Assembly: GCA_009711705.1 (NCBI GenBank)
Contig: VENG01000003.1
Coordinates: forward strand, 54,483-118,482
Direction of reading: 5' to 3'
Origin: Bacillota bacterium
Lineage (GTDB): Bacteria > Bacillota > Desulfotomaculia > Desulfotomaculales > VENG01
Length of the DNA stretch: 64,000 nt
Position 1 is the first letter of the stretch. Every line of letters starts with the position of its first letter. The notes under the pieces were generated by a model. That model saw nothing but the letters and a program-made list of their open reading frames with translations. It searched no databases and had not been told where the DNA came from. Below, piece by piece: positions 49,978-58,701 of the stretch. The position numbers and the translations under genes are program-made.

Positions 49978-50143
49978 GGAGGTCACCCCATTTTGTGGTA
50001 ACCGGTACAATCAGGCAATATTATCACCCGAAGCACCGTTTTTTAAATTTATCTAACCCTATCTTGTACTATTACTATTATTTAGGTCTTTCTTTCCTCG
50101 ATATACGTCAGCCCTTTATATCTTTTGCCTAATTCTGATAATG

Positions 50144-51235
50144 TTACTCCTGCACAAACATTTTTCCGGGTAACTGCTTAATAGCACCTTTTATTTCTAA
50201 GTACATTAACAGCGAAAGAACTTCTCCGGGATTCGATCCCGAACGTTTAATAATCTCATCTAAATGCATCGGTTCGGAACACAATATGTTAAAAATCTTA
50301 TTTTCGTCGGGAGAAAGCTTAATACCTACCATAGTGTCAGAAGTGTCATCTTCCACCGGGAAAAGAGTGTACAAACCCATTTCCTCTAAAATATCTGCCG
50401 CGCTTTCCACCAGCTTGGCCCCCTGTTTAATTAACCCGTTAGATCCTTTACTCATGCGGCTGGAAATATTACCCGGCACAGCAAGAACGTCCCGGCTCTG
50501 CTCAAGGGCCACATCCGCGGTGATCAGGGCACCGCTCCGTTCTGCAGCTTCCACCACCACTATACAACGTGCAAGACCGCTGATAACGCGATTACGTACA
50601 GGGAAATGCCAGGCCTCAGGGGCAGATTGCGGGGGAAATTCACTGATCACGGCACCGCTCTCGATTATTTGCTGCATTATAATTTTGTTTTCAGGCGGAT
50701 AAACTACGTCCACTCCACATCCCAGAACAGCAACAGTATATCCTCCTGCCCGCACAGCACCTTCATGGGCAGCGGTATCTACACCTCTGGCCATGCCGCT
50801 GACCACGGTTACACCTGCCCTGGCCAGGTCATAACCTAACTGTCCGGCCACTTTTCGGCCATACGCTGTGGATTTACGGGAACCCACCAGGGCTGCTCCG
50901 GGAGCAGTTTCCCTTAGCTCACCCCGCACAAATATACCAGGGGGAGGGTCAAAGATAGTACGCAGAGACTGAGGATACTTATCATCATGATAACATACAA
51001 ATTCAATACCCTTACTTACTAATTGGTCATATTCACGCTCGATGTCAATATTCGCACGCCTTTCTATAAGCCTATTCGCTGCCGGAGACTTTAGGCGCAG
51101 TACATTGGCTAACTCACTGTCCTTTGCATACCAGGCATCTTTTAAAGACCCCAAGTTACTCACCAATGACCATACTCTGGCAGCAGATCCGGGCAATAAA
51201 AGCTGCCAGGCCAGCCAATACAATCTGTCATGCAT
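50144..51235 (-). CDS. dprA: DNA processing protein DprA
   Basis: A RecA loader for single-stranded DNA in transformation. The Rossmann-like core shows GSRKSTAYGRKVA, VVSGMARGVDTAAHEGAV and SEFPPQSAPEAWHFPVRNRVISGL. A C-terminal winged-helix (DprA_WH) domain is present. The start has GGGGGAG upstream. Full length at 363 residues. It lies upstream of topA as in many Firmicutes. Confidence 0.94.
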   Translation of the reverse strand: MHDRLYWLAWQLLLPGSAARVWSLVSNLGSLKDAWYAKDSELANVLRLKSPAANRLIERRANIDIEREYDQLVSKGIEFVCYHDDKYPQSLRTIFDPPPGIFVRGELRETAPGAALVGSRKSTAYGRKVAGQLGYDLARAGVTVVSGMARGVDTAAHEGAVRAGGYTVAVLGCGVDVVYPPENKIIMQQIIESGAVISEFPPQSAPEAWHFPVRNRVISGLARCIVVVEAAERSGALITADVALEQSRDVLAVPGNISSRMSKGSNGLIKQGAKLVESAADILEEMGLYTLFPVEDDTSDTMVGIKLSPDENKIFNILCSEPMHLDEIIKRSGSNPGEVLSLLMYLEIKGAIKQLPGKMFVQE

Positions 51236-51296
51236 AAAGATATCTCCCCCGCCATCCGACCCATGAATGTATCATTCAATGAACACCAAACACTGT

Positions 51297-52250
51297 CTAA
51301 GTTTTCTGGATCCTATTGGAATTTCCTGCTATAGATTTATATTTTGGTGCGGACACTGTTTTCCCCAGTTCACCTAAATCCTGCTTTTTAGTTAGCATTC
51401 CCTCCCAGGGATCATCTTTTAAACCGTGCAGTCTATTCTTGATGGTGCTCATCACATAGGCCGAGGAAGAGGCCAGGTCAGGCACTTCCTCCCACCTTAA
51501 AGGGGTGGAAATAGGTGCCCCGGGCAAAGGGCGCAGGCTGTAAGGAAAGGCCATTGTTTTCCCCCTGCCGTTTTGCAAATAATCAAGATATACTTTACCA
51601 TAACGCTTGGCAACACTTCTTTCTATGGTAGCCTTTTCCGGATAGGCCTTGACCACAGACGCGGCAATAATCTTCATACACTCTGTTACTTCATTAAAAC
51701 TTAACACCGGGCGAATGGGAACAAAAATATGCAAGCCGCTGGAGCCCGACGTTTTAACAAATGAGGTTAAATCATAATACATAAAGGCTTTTTTCACTAA
51801 CAAAGCCACCTGGACAACATCCGAAAAATCCGTTCCCTCAGCCGGGTCCAGGTCCATAACTGCCAAATCAGGGAAATCCAAGTTACCTATAGTGCTCAGC
51901 CAGGCATGCATTTCAATGCAGCCCTGATTGGCAAGCCAGATTAAGATGGCGCTGTCGTTGCAAATAATATAATTGACAATCTTTCTCGTATGCTTGACTG
52001 AAAAGCTTTCTACCCAATCAGGTGCGTATGACGGACATTCCTTTTGATAAAAGAAAAAATCTTCAATACCATCCGGGTATCTTTTCATGACCAGGGGACG
52101 ATTTTTAAGATAGGGCAAAATATGAGTAGCCATATCACTATAATATTTGATCAGGTGAGCTTTCTTAAGCCCGGCGTCCGGCCAAAACTCCTTATCCAGA
52201 TTGGAAAGTTTTATTTCCCTACCGTTCACGATCACATTACTTTCTTTCAC
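51297..52250 (-). CDS. ligD: LigD-type polymerase/primase domain protein
   Basis: A stand-alone archaeo-eukaryotic primase-fold polymerase of bacterial non-homologous end joining, which fills ends with nucleotides. NLDKEFWPDAGLKKAHLIKYY at the start, HAWLSTIGNLDFPDLAVMDLDP with catalytic aspartates and GSSGLHIFVPI are typical. GTG 52250 follows GGAGGTGG. It is separated from the ligase gene by a terminator, so it may be transcribed separately from ku-ligase. No nuclease (PE) domain is fused. Confidence 0.9.
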   Translation of the reverse strand: MKESNVIVNGREIKLSNLDKEFWPDAGLKKAHLIKYYSDMATHILPYLKNRPLVMKRYPDGIEDFFFYQKECPSYAPDWVESFSVKHTRKIVNYIICNDSAILIWLANQGCIEMHAWLSTIGNLDFPDLAVMDLDPAEGTDFSDVVQVALLVKKAFMYYDLTSFVKTSGSSGLHIFVPIRPVLSFNEVTECMKIIAASVVKAYPEKATIERSVAKRYGKVYLDYLQNGRGKTMAFPYSLRPLPGAPISTPLRWEEVPDLASSSAYVMSTIKNRLHGLKDDPWEGMLTKKQDLGELGKTVSAPKYKSIAGNSNRIQKT

Positions 52251-52312
52251 ATAGCCCACCTCCATTTGTGTTCATATTTTTTGCAAACATTCCTGGTCGT
52301 AACCTCAGAAAA

Positions 52313-52336
52313 GCAAAAAACCGCCCCTGCGGGCGG
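52313..52336 (-). terminator. Terminator between the NHEJ ligase and polymerase genes
   Basis: CCGCCC (52321-52326), loop and GGGCGG (52331-52336), followed on the minus strand by TTTTTTGC. It lies about 20 bases past the ligase stop codon. Confidence 0.75.
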
Positions 52337-52356
52337 AGAAAATAATTCCTGTATTC

Positions 52357-53304
52357 CTATAATGCTGTACATGCAGTAGGAAGCTTGTCACTGCGCAATC
52401 CTTTATATACAGGATGGCGCAAAAGCCCTTCCGCAGTTAAGGCCAAATAATTAACACTACAAACAAGTCTCGGTTTAACCCATAAGGCACCTTTACTTTC
52501 GGTAGGTGCAATTTCGAGTACAGGCTCTTTGACCTGTAGCCCTGCCAGTAGCTCTAAAATATATCGTTCTTCTTTTTGATCAAACCCCGTACCAACCTTC
52601 CCCTGGTAAACCATCTCAGAACCTCTATAGCCCCCTAAAAACAAAGCGCCTAATTCCCGGCCACCCTTACCATGCCGGTAACCGCAGATAACAAGGTCTG
52701 CTTCCCTGGTGTTTCTAATCTTCTTCCAGTGCACAGAACGCTTCCCGGGCAAATACGGGCTTCTAAGCCCCTTGGCCATCACGCCTTCCAGCCCTTTGGT
52801 CGCACAGGCGGCGGCAAAACCCTTTCCCTTTTCCAAAACGTAGTCAGAAATTAAAAGGTGGTCTTGCACCCTCACACCGTCCTGTAATATTTCTTTCCTC
52901 TCTATTAAGGCACTGGCAACTTTTGATTGACCACCGTAATATAGAATATCAAAAACCATAAAAACTGCCGGCCGTACAGCCGCCGCACGCCGAATCTTTG
53001 CCTTATCCTTAAGCCTACCGCGGGATTGCAGGCTGTTAAAAGAAGGCATTCCATCTTCAAGTACAATAATTTCTCCGTCCAGCACAGCAGGTTTTTGCCT
53101 TACTGCAGATTCCAGGCTCGTAAATTCAGGGAAGGCATCCGTCATGTCCTTACCATTACGTGATAACAACCGCACCTCCTCATTTAAATAACAAAGGCAC
53201 CGGTAACCGTCCCATTTTATTTCAAAAAGATAATCCTCACTGTCAAAAGGTTCTGCAGGTACCGCCAGCATGGGCTTTAAAAGGGGCATGTTTAAAATTG
53301 TCAT
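52357..53304 (-). CDS. ligD: ATP-dependent DNA ligase (LigD ligase domain)
   Basis: A stand-alone ligase corresponding to the ligase domain of LigD; seals ends bridged by Ku. The adenylation lysine is in FEIKWDGYRC, followed by RLLSRNGKDMT, LDGEIIVLEDG and the OB-fold (GTGFDQKEERYIL, VSVNYLALTAEG-like). The ATG at 53304 has AAGG near. It follows ku by 12 bases and probably shares its transcript. Confidence 0.93.
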   Translation of the reverse strand: MTILNMPLLKPMLAVPAEPFDSEDYLFEIKWDGYRCLCYLNEEVRLLSRNGKDMTDAFPEFTSLESAVRQKPAVLDGEIIVLEDGMPSFNSLQSRGRLKDKAKIRRAAAVRPAVFMVFDILYYGGQSKVASALIERKEILQDGVRVQDHLLISDYVLEKGKGFAAACATKGLEGVMAKGLRSPYLPGKRSVHWKKIRNTREADLVICGYRHGKGGRELGALFLGGYRGSEMVYQGKVGTGFDQKEERYILELLAGLQVKEPVLEIAPTESKGALWVKPRLVCSVNYLALTAEGLLRHPVYKGLRSDKLPTACTAL

Positions 53305-53316
53305 CGCATAAAAACC

Positions 53317-54165
53317 TTAGCCGCCCGCCGCTTTTTTCTTTCCGGCCTGCTTTCTGCTGTCCTTGCCCTTAGCCTTACGCCCCTTGCCGTTTTCCCCCTC
53401 TTTAGCTATATCAATACTGGCCTTTAAAGCAGACATCAAATCAACAACCTTATCAGTTTCCGGCCTGGCCGGCACTGCAACAGCCTCACCGGCTATCTTG
53501 GCCTGTATTAATTCCATTAGGCTCTTCCTGTATTCATTGGTATACTTTTGCGGTTCAAATTCCCCTGATAGGCTGTCAATCAAATTTACAGCCATTTTTA
53601 CTTCATTATCATGAAGTTTAACTTTGTAATCAAGTTCCGGCAGCTGTTCACTATGCCGCACTTCATCCGGGTAATGCATGGTGCTCATCACCACCGCATT
53701 ATCTGTTACCCGCAGCGCGGCAAGGGATTCTTTGCTTCTGATAATCACCCGGGCCACAGCTACTTTGCCTGTATCTGCCATAGCCCTTTTCAAAAGTTCA
53801 TAAACCTTTTCGCCACCATCGCCGGGAGCGAGGTAGTAGGGGCGGTCATAATAAACAGGGTCAATATCAGCCAGATTCACAAAGTCCATAATATCAATAC
53901 TCTTAGTACCCTCACCCGGCAGGTTCTCAAAGTCTTCATCCTTGAGCACCACGTATTTTCCCTTTTCGTATTGATACCCCTTAACCAGTTCACCCGCTTT
54001 TACTTCCTCGTCGCAATAAGGACAATACTTACGATACTGGACAGGATTTTTACATTTATCGTGCAGGTAATTAAAGCGTACATCTTTCTTTTCCGTGGCC
54101 GCGTACATTTTCACCGGAACATATACCAGGCCGAAACTAACCGCACCCTTCCACAAAGGCCGCAA
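53317..54165 (-). CDS. ku: DNA end-binding protein Ku
   Basis: A homodimeric ring that binds double-strand break ends. MRPLWKGAVSFGLVYVPVKMYAATEKKDV opens the family core; YDRPYYLAPGDGGEKVYELL follows, and the C-terminus is strongly basic (KGRKAKGKDSRKQAGKKKAA), a DNA-binding tail. TTG 54165 follows AGGGGTGATC at eight bases. It heads the NHEJ genes. Confidence 0.95.
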   Translation of the reverse strand: MRPLWKGAVSFGLVYVPVKMYAATEKKDVRFNYLHDKCKNPVQYRKYCPYCDEEVKAGELVKGYQYEKGKYVVLKDEDFENLPGEGTKSIDIMDFVNLADIDPVYYDRPYYLAPGDGGEKVYELLKRAMADTGKVAVARVIIRSKESLAALRVTDNAVVMSTMHYPDEVRHSEQLPELDYKVKLHDNEVKMAVNLIDSLSGEFEPQKYTNEYRKSLMELIQAKIAGEAVAVPARPETDKVVDLMSALKASIDIAKEGENGKGRKAKGKDSRKQAGKKKAAGG

Positions 54166-54180
54166 CCATGATCACCCCTT

Positions 54181-54357
54181 TTAAGATCTCAAGCTATGAT
54201 GGAACCAAACAGCCACCGGCAGAAGCAGGGTAACCAGAGAAATTATAAAGGTTCCCACCGCTCCCCGGCGATTTTTATTTCTCCACGCCCACAGGCCGTA
54301 ACTGGCACAGTAAACAGCGATGGCCATAACACTAAACATCACCAATACCAGTAGCAT
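54181..54357 (-). CDS. Small membrane protein at the end of the germination operon
   Basis: A 58-residue protein (MLLVLVMFSVMAIAVYCASY...GLWAWRNKNRRG...) with two hydrophobic helices (about 2-22 and 34-53) around a basic loop. ATG 54357 lies behind AAAGGAGAGG, which overlaps the gerC stop codon. It was read directly from the sequence. Gene order suggests it is cotranscribed with gerC and may belong to the receptor, like the small subunits reported with some gerA operons; that is inference. Its stop lies 15 bases before ku. Confidence 0.7.
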   Translation of the reverse strand: MLLVLVMFSVMAIAVYCASYGLWAWRNKNRRGAVGTFIISLVTLLLPVAVWFHHSLRS

Positions 54358-54358
54358 A

Positions 54359-55600
54359 TTACCTCTCCTTTACCGGAGAACTTTCACGTAAAAGCCCAAT
54401 TCTCCGAATATTAATATTAAAGTTAACGTTCACCTCAGCCTGCGGAAAAACTTTTAGCCAGTCATATTGTTCCCATTCGGGCCAGGTTAAAAACTTTTTC
54501 CTCGCCTCTTCCCCGAAGCCAAATACATCCGCGCTAAATTCCTCCTGTGTCTTTCTAAGTAGTCCATCCGCATCCCGTTGCAGTATTTGGGCAAAGGCAT
54601 TCTCCACCTCATTGATTGCACCCGGCCGTTCATAGGCTATGTTACTCTGGATGGATAAAAACTCTGCATCCAAAGAAATCTCCACATTGATCACGGGGAC
54701 CTGCCCTTCTAAAGATATTTCCACTGCCGGTCTCCTTTCCGCACGAGCCTCCAGCAAGATATATTCTTCAGGCACTCGGGGGTCCGGAACAGAAAAAATC
54801 CCCTGGTTAAACCTGCCATTGATCATTTCCATGACAGTGGTTTCATTCCCGGTCAACTCCCCCACCATGCGCCCGCCGTTAAAGACGGCAGTTCCCATCA
54901 AATCAATTTTGTTCCCGCCCTCCCGCGGTATTTCTCCGGCCAAATATTCACCTACACTTTCTTTCTTTCCAGCCTGATCTTTCTGTTTATTGCCGCCTAA
55001 GGCAGCCAAAATAGCAACGGGCTGCCGCGCCTCGGACTTGGCTGCATTGTAAAACTGGTGTACCTGGCTGGAAACAGGAAACAGGCCGGTGTATTTACTG
55101 GTCCCCACCAAAAGCTCTATATACTTGGCCGGGTTATCCTCCAAGATGGGCTGGGTATTTTTAACCAATTCTTCGGCCTTCCCCCGGCTTACAACCATAA
55201 AAGTGTTCCTTCTGAATTGGCGGTAGCGCACCAAGGGTGCCAAATAACGGCCCATGCCCTCCCTGGCCAATTCACTGGAAAATACAATTGCCTTGGTATG
55301 TTTAAGTGATGGTCGCCTCTCCACAAAGGTACCCAGCAAGTCTAAACCGGCCAGAATAGTGGGTGTTTCCACGGATACCACCATGGTTGACTTGGCCCCA
55401 CCGCCACCGCCCCCTCCTTCGCCACCACCGGCAATGTTTTTGGGTACGGCAATTTGGGCCGTGAGATTAAGCTTGTTCTTCTCGCCTTTATCTACACCCA
55501 ACGCCAGAATAAACGCTGATTCATCAACCTCCTGGTACCCCCAACATCCCGGGATGAGCAGCAGCATCAATAGTAACAGCGGCAGTTTAAGTATTTTCAT
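54359..55600 (-). CDS. gerC: Spore germination receptor lipoprotein, Ger(x)C family
   Basis: The C subunit (GerAC-like) of a germinant receptor. A signal peptide ends in the lipobox IPGC (around residue 18), so it is a lipoprotein. The conserved opening WGYQEVDESAFILALGVDKG and the C-terminal three-domain fold are seen. Residues about 56-68 contain an unusual Gly-rich run (AGGGEGGGGGGGAK). ATG 55600 overlaps the gerB end by 14 bases. Full length (413). Confidence 0.93.
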   Translation of the reverse strand: MKILKLPLLLLMLLLIPGCWGYQEVDESAFILALGVDKGEKNKLNLTAQIAVPKNIAGGGEGGGGGGGAKSTMVVSVETPTILAGLDLLGTFVERRPSLKHTKAIVFSSELAREGMGRYLAPLVRYRQFRRNTFMVVSRGKAEELVKNTQPILEDNPAKYIELLVGTSKYTGLFPVSSQVHQFYNAAKSEARQPVAILAALGGNKQKDQAGKKESVGEYLAGEIPREGGNKIDLMGTAVFNGGRMVGELTGNETTVMEMINGRFNQGIFSVPDPRVPEEYILLEARAERRPAVEISLEGQVPVINVEISLDAEFLSIQSNIAYERPGAINEVENAFAQILQRDADGLLRKTQEEFSADVFGFGEEARKKFLTWPEWEQYDWLKVFPQAEVNVNFNINIRRIGLLRESSPVKER

Positions 55601-56702
55601 CACCGGGATTCATCCCCTTCCTGCGCCATGTAGCCACGCCCAACAAAATTACCGGCAGGCCAAAAGTAGGAATCCAGCCCCACGTTCTTATAATCTTCTC
55701 ATCAACAATTAAAGCGGTGCTTACATTAGAGGGAATAAACGCCACTGATATTATTATTACGGTTAACGGTAATATAAACGGGCGGTAATAAGGAAGTTTG
55801 AGTAAGCTGGTAGTAAGTGACAAAATGGCATAGGCCCCTATGGTAATTTTTAGAAGAGCTGCCAATGCCCACATGGGTAAAAATATTGGCTCAAGTCTTT
55901 GCACGAAACGGCCAAAATAAATTAGCCTCGCCATTTCAAAAGTAGGCAAGGGTATTTCTTTGGCCACGGGTACCGGAAAAGTTAACAGGTAAGTAACCAC
56001 GGTAATGACCAGAATAGCGCCCGCAATTATTAAGCTGTAAAAACCCAGCTTCCACATGTTCCAATTTTGACCAAGGTTAATGCTGGGATAAATAATCGCT
56101 AATAGAAAGATTTCACTGGTGAGGGATATTTTCATGATGCCACTTCCCATCACCTCAGCCAATCCAGGGCCTAAAAGTGGTGCCATGTTATTTAAACTCC
56201 AATAAGGGGAAGTTGCTATAATGACTAAACCAAATAAAATGCCAATAAAAAGAAACGAAATCCGGGTACTTCGAGCTATAGCCTCGAGACCCAGGTAACA
56301 TGCCACTACCACCCCTAAAAGTAACCCTGACATAGCCACGCTGATTGGAAGTTGAGGAATGGAAACTGTCAATGCACGCTCTGCAAATTGACGCAGTACC
56401 ATCGTCTCTACTGCAAGGAGGAAGCTAAGGTAACCCAGGGCGAACAATATGTTCAAGTAGGGCCCCACCAGTTCCTCTCCTATTTCAATAATGCTTTTGC
56501 CGGGGTACTTGTCCATCAGAAAGGCAAGAGGCAAAAAAGCCAGCAGGCTAAAAAGTACCGCCACAAAAATTACCATCCAGGCTGCTGATAGCCCCAAATT
56601 AACCATAAATGCCGGGTAAGTAAGAAATATCTTGGCCGATATAAATACCACAGCCAGGCTTACCGCCTCGATGGGGCCTATGCGCTCTTTATTGATTGTC
56701 AT
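55587..56702 (-). CDS. gerB: Spore germination receptor permease, GerAB family
   Basis: The B subunit of a germinant receptor, an amino-acid-permease-like membrane protein with about ten helices. The start INKERIGPIEAVSLAVVFISAKIFLTYPAF and WNMWKLGFYSLIIAGAIL are typical. ATG 56702 has AAGGTGG eight bases upstream and overlaps the gerA end by 14 bases. Confidence 0.92.
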   Translation of the reverse strand: MTINKERIGPIEAVSLAVVFISAKIFLTYPAFMVNLGLSAAWMVIFVAVLFSLLAFLPLAFLMDKYPGKSIIEIGEELVGPYLNILFALGYLSFLLAVETMVLRQFAERALTVSIPQLPISVAMSGLLLGVVVACYLGLEAIARSTRISFLFIGILFGLVIIATSPYWSLNNMAPLLGPGLAEVMGSGIMKISLTSEIFLLAIIYPSINLGQNWNMWKLGFYSLIIAGAILVITVVTYLLTFPVPVAKEIPLPTFEMARLIYFGRFVQRLEPIFLPMWALAALLKITIGAYAILSLTTSLLKLPYYRPFILPLTVIIISVAFIPSNVSTALIVDEKIIRTWGWIPTFGLPVILLGVATWRRKGMNPGDENT

Positions 56703-58533
56703 CTGCATTGCCACCTTTTTCTCTGTTAATCCAGCGCCGGCTTATAGGTGGCTGACTCTTGATCTTACGGGGAGCAACGGACCCCGGGCGTTCCTCTTGC
56801 TGCCATATTGGCTTTCTCCAAATAATATCTGCACTCTCAGATTTCACACCCAGCGGAGATAAAAAGGGAACTCCGAAGGATTTTAAGCTGGACAGGTGGT
56901 TTAAATGAATAAAAAAGCCCAGCACAATACCGAAGAAACCAAACAGACCACCCATAATAATGTACAAAAACCGCACAGCCCTTATGGAAAAAGCAAGGGT
57001 ATAATTTGGTACAGTGAAGGAACCAATAGCTGTGACAGCCACAATGACAATTAATATAGGGCTTACTACTTTGGCTGCCACGGCCGCCTGCCCCAGTATA
57101 AGGGCCCCCACAATACCAAGAGTGGGTCCTATTACGCCTGGAACTCTGATTCCAGCTTCCCTAATCAGTTCAAAGGATATTTCCATAATTAAAACTTCCA
57201 CTATGGTTGGAAAAGGTACCTGCTCCCGCGCACCTGCAATGGCCATTAATAAGTCAGTGGGTATCATTTCATGGTGATACGCGTTTACAGCCACATAAAT
57301 ACCCGGCAAAAAGGTGGCCAAAAACACACCCACTAAGCGCAGCATACGCAGCAGGGAACCATAAGGCCACCTTAAGTAAGCATCTTCCGCACTCTGCAGT
57401 ATCCCGAAAAGGTTCATGGGAAAAACAAGAACATGCGGTGACCCATCTATTAAAACAGCTACTTTGCCTTCAATAATATGATTTATCACCCTGTCCGGCC
57501 GTTCAGTGCTAAGCACCTGGGGGGCAAGGGCATATGTCTTATCCTCTATAAATTGTTCCAGAATACCGCTGGTACCCACATAATCAGTTTCCAGCATCTC
57601 AATGCGCCTTTTTGCCTCTTGTACCAGATCCCGGTTTACCACTCCGTCCAGATACATTATGCCGCAATTGATACGGTCCTTGTTGCCCACCTTGAATATT
57701 TCCGTCACCAGGTCAGGGGAATGAAATGCTTTACGAATAAGGGCGGTATTAACCCGGAAGGTTTCGTTAAATGCCTCATGCGGTCCCCGTACCACCATTT
57801 CCACTTCCGGCCTACCCACATTACGGTGCTCCCACCCCTTTGTTTCCATCACCAGGGCCTTATCTACACCTTCAATTAAAATTACTGTATCGCCGTTTAA
57901 CACCCCGTCGATGGTTGCCCGCATGAGTTCAAATATCTCAACCTGATTGCCCGGAAGCAGCCTCTCGCGCACCACGTCTTGAAGATTACCCTCTTGTGCA
58001 TCTAACCGCAGCCGGCTGAGGAGCATCAGAGGCTGCAGCACAGAATCATTCTGAATCGCTTTGTCAGTCATGCCGTCAATGTAGATAGCAAGAGCCCGCA
58101 CGGGGTTATCCATGCCAATGGAAAAATCTCTAAATACCACATCATTGTTTTTAGGAAAATGGAAAACTCTTTTTAGATAAGCCACATCCTGGTCCAAATC
58201 ACCAGACACTTTTAGTTTGCCCGGATCAATCACCGGTTCTGATTTTCCTTGCGCAGTGCCTTTTTCGACATTATCTTTCTGATTGTGCCCACCGGAGACG
58301 GGTCGTACCGGCTGGCGCATACCTCTGGACCTTCCCCTGCTTTTTACGGTACGTTCTTTTTCTTTAGATGTACCCGGTTCATTCTGGTTTGTTTGAGCAG
58401 GTCCATCATCCTTATAACCCCCGGTATCTTCACCTGGGCCTGCAGTTTTATTACCTGTATCCGCGAGCTCGAATGACATTCCCTTGGGTTCTTGAAAGGT
58501 TAAAGTTTCTTTTAACCTCTGCCAGACTGAAAT
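56689..58533 (-). CDS. gerA: Spore germination receptor protein, GerAA family
   Basis: The A subunit of a germinant receptor. A large cytoplasmic N-terminal region (about 330 residues, with an early linker rich in charged residues and ending KLKVSGDLDQDVAYLKRVF) precedes five to six membrane helices, with HEMIPTDLLMAIAGAREQVPFPT and GPTLGIVGALILGQAAV typical of the family. The start is likely ATT at 58531-58533: AAGGAGGCGGG lies nine bases upstream, and the resulting ISVWQRLKETLTFQEPKG is the position where relatives begin. No ATG/GTG/TTG fits that ribosome site. The frame extends upstream to 58632 with no site. Confidence 0.9.
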   Translation of the reverse strand: MSVWQRLKETLTFQEPKGMSFELADTGNKTAGPGEDTGGYKDDGPAQTNQNEPGTSKEKERTVKSRGRSRGMRQPVRPVSGGHNQKDNVEKGTAQGKSEPVIDPGKLKVSGDLDQDVAYLKRVFHFPKNNDVVFRDFSIGMDNPVRALAIYIDGMTDKAIQNDSVLQPLMLLSRLRLDAQEGNLQDVVRERLLPGNQVEIFELMRATIDGVLNGDTVILIEGVDKALVMETKGWEHRNVGRPEVEMVVRGPHEAFNETFRVNTALIRKAFHSPDLVTEIFKVGNKDRINCGIMYLDGVVNRDLVQEAKRRIEMLETDYVGTSGILEQFIEDKTYALAPQVLSTERPDRVINHIIEGKVAVLIDGSPHVLVFPMNLFGILQSAEDAYLRWPYGSLLRMLRLVGVFLATFLPGIYVAVNAYHHEMIPTDLLMAIAGAREQVPFPTIVEVLIMEISFELIREAGIRVPGVIGPTLGIVGALILGQAAVAAKVVSPILIVIVAVTAIGSFTVPNYTLAFSIRAVRFLYIIMGGLFGFFGIVLGFFIHLNHLSSLKSFGVPFLSPLGVKSESADIIWRKPIWQQEERPGSVAPRKIKSQPPISRRWINREKGGNADDNQ

Positions 58534-58701
58534 GGGCCCCGCCTCCTTTTTGAAAACCAAAGAATAACAGCAGTTATTATCTTTTGCCAGCATTGGGTTA
58601 ATTATGTTAATCAGAATCCAAAAAGAAATCAAATTGCAGGAAGGTTATTGGAGAAAACAGGGTAAATTAAAGTATTATATAGAAAAATTACCGGACAAGG
58701 T

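Noticed and set aside
53611..54171. 186-residue plus-strand open frame
   Set aside because: Antisense to ku; no support beyond length.
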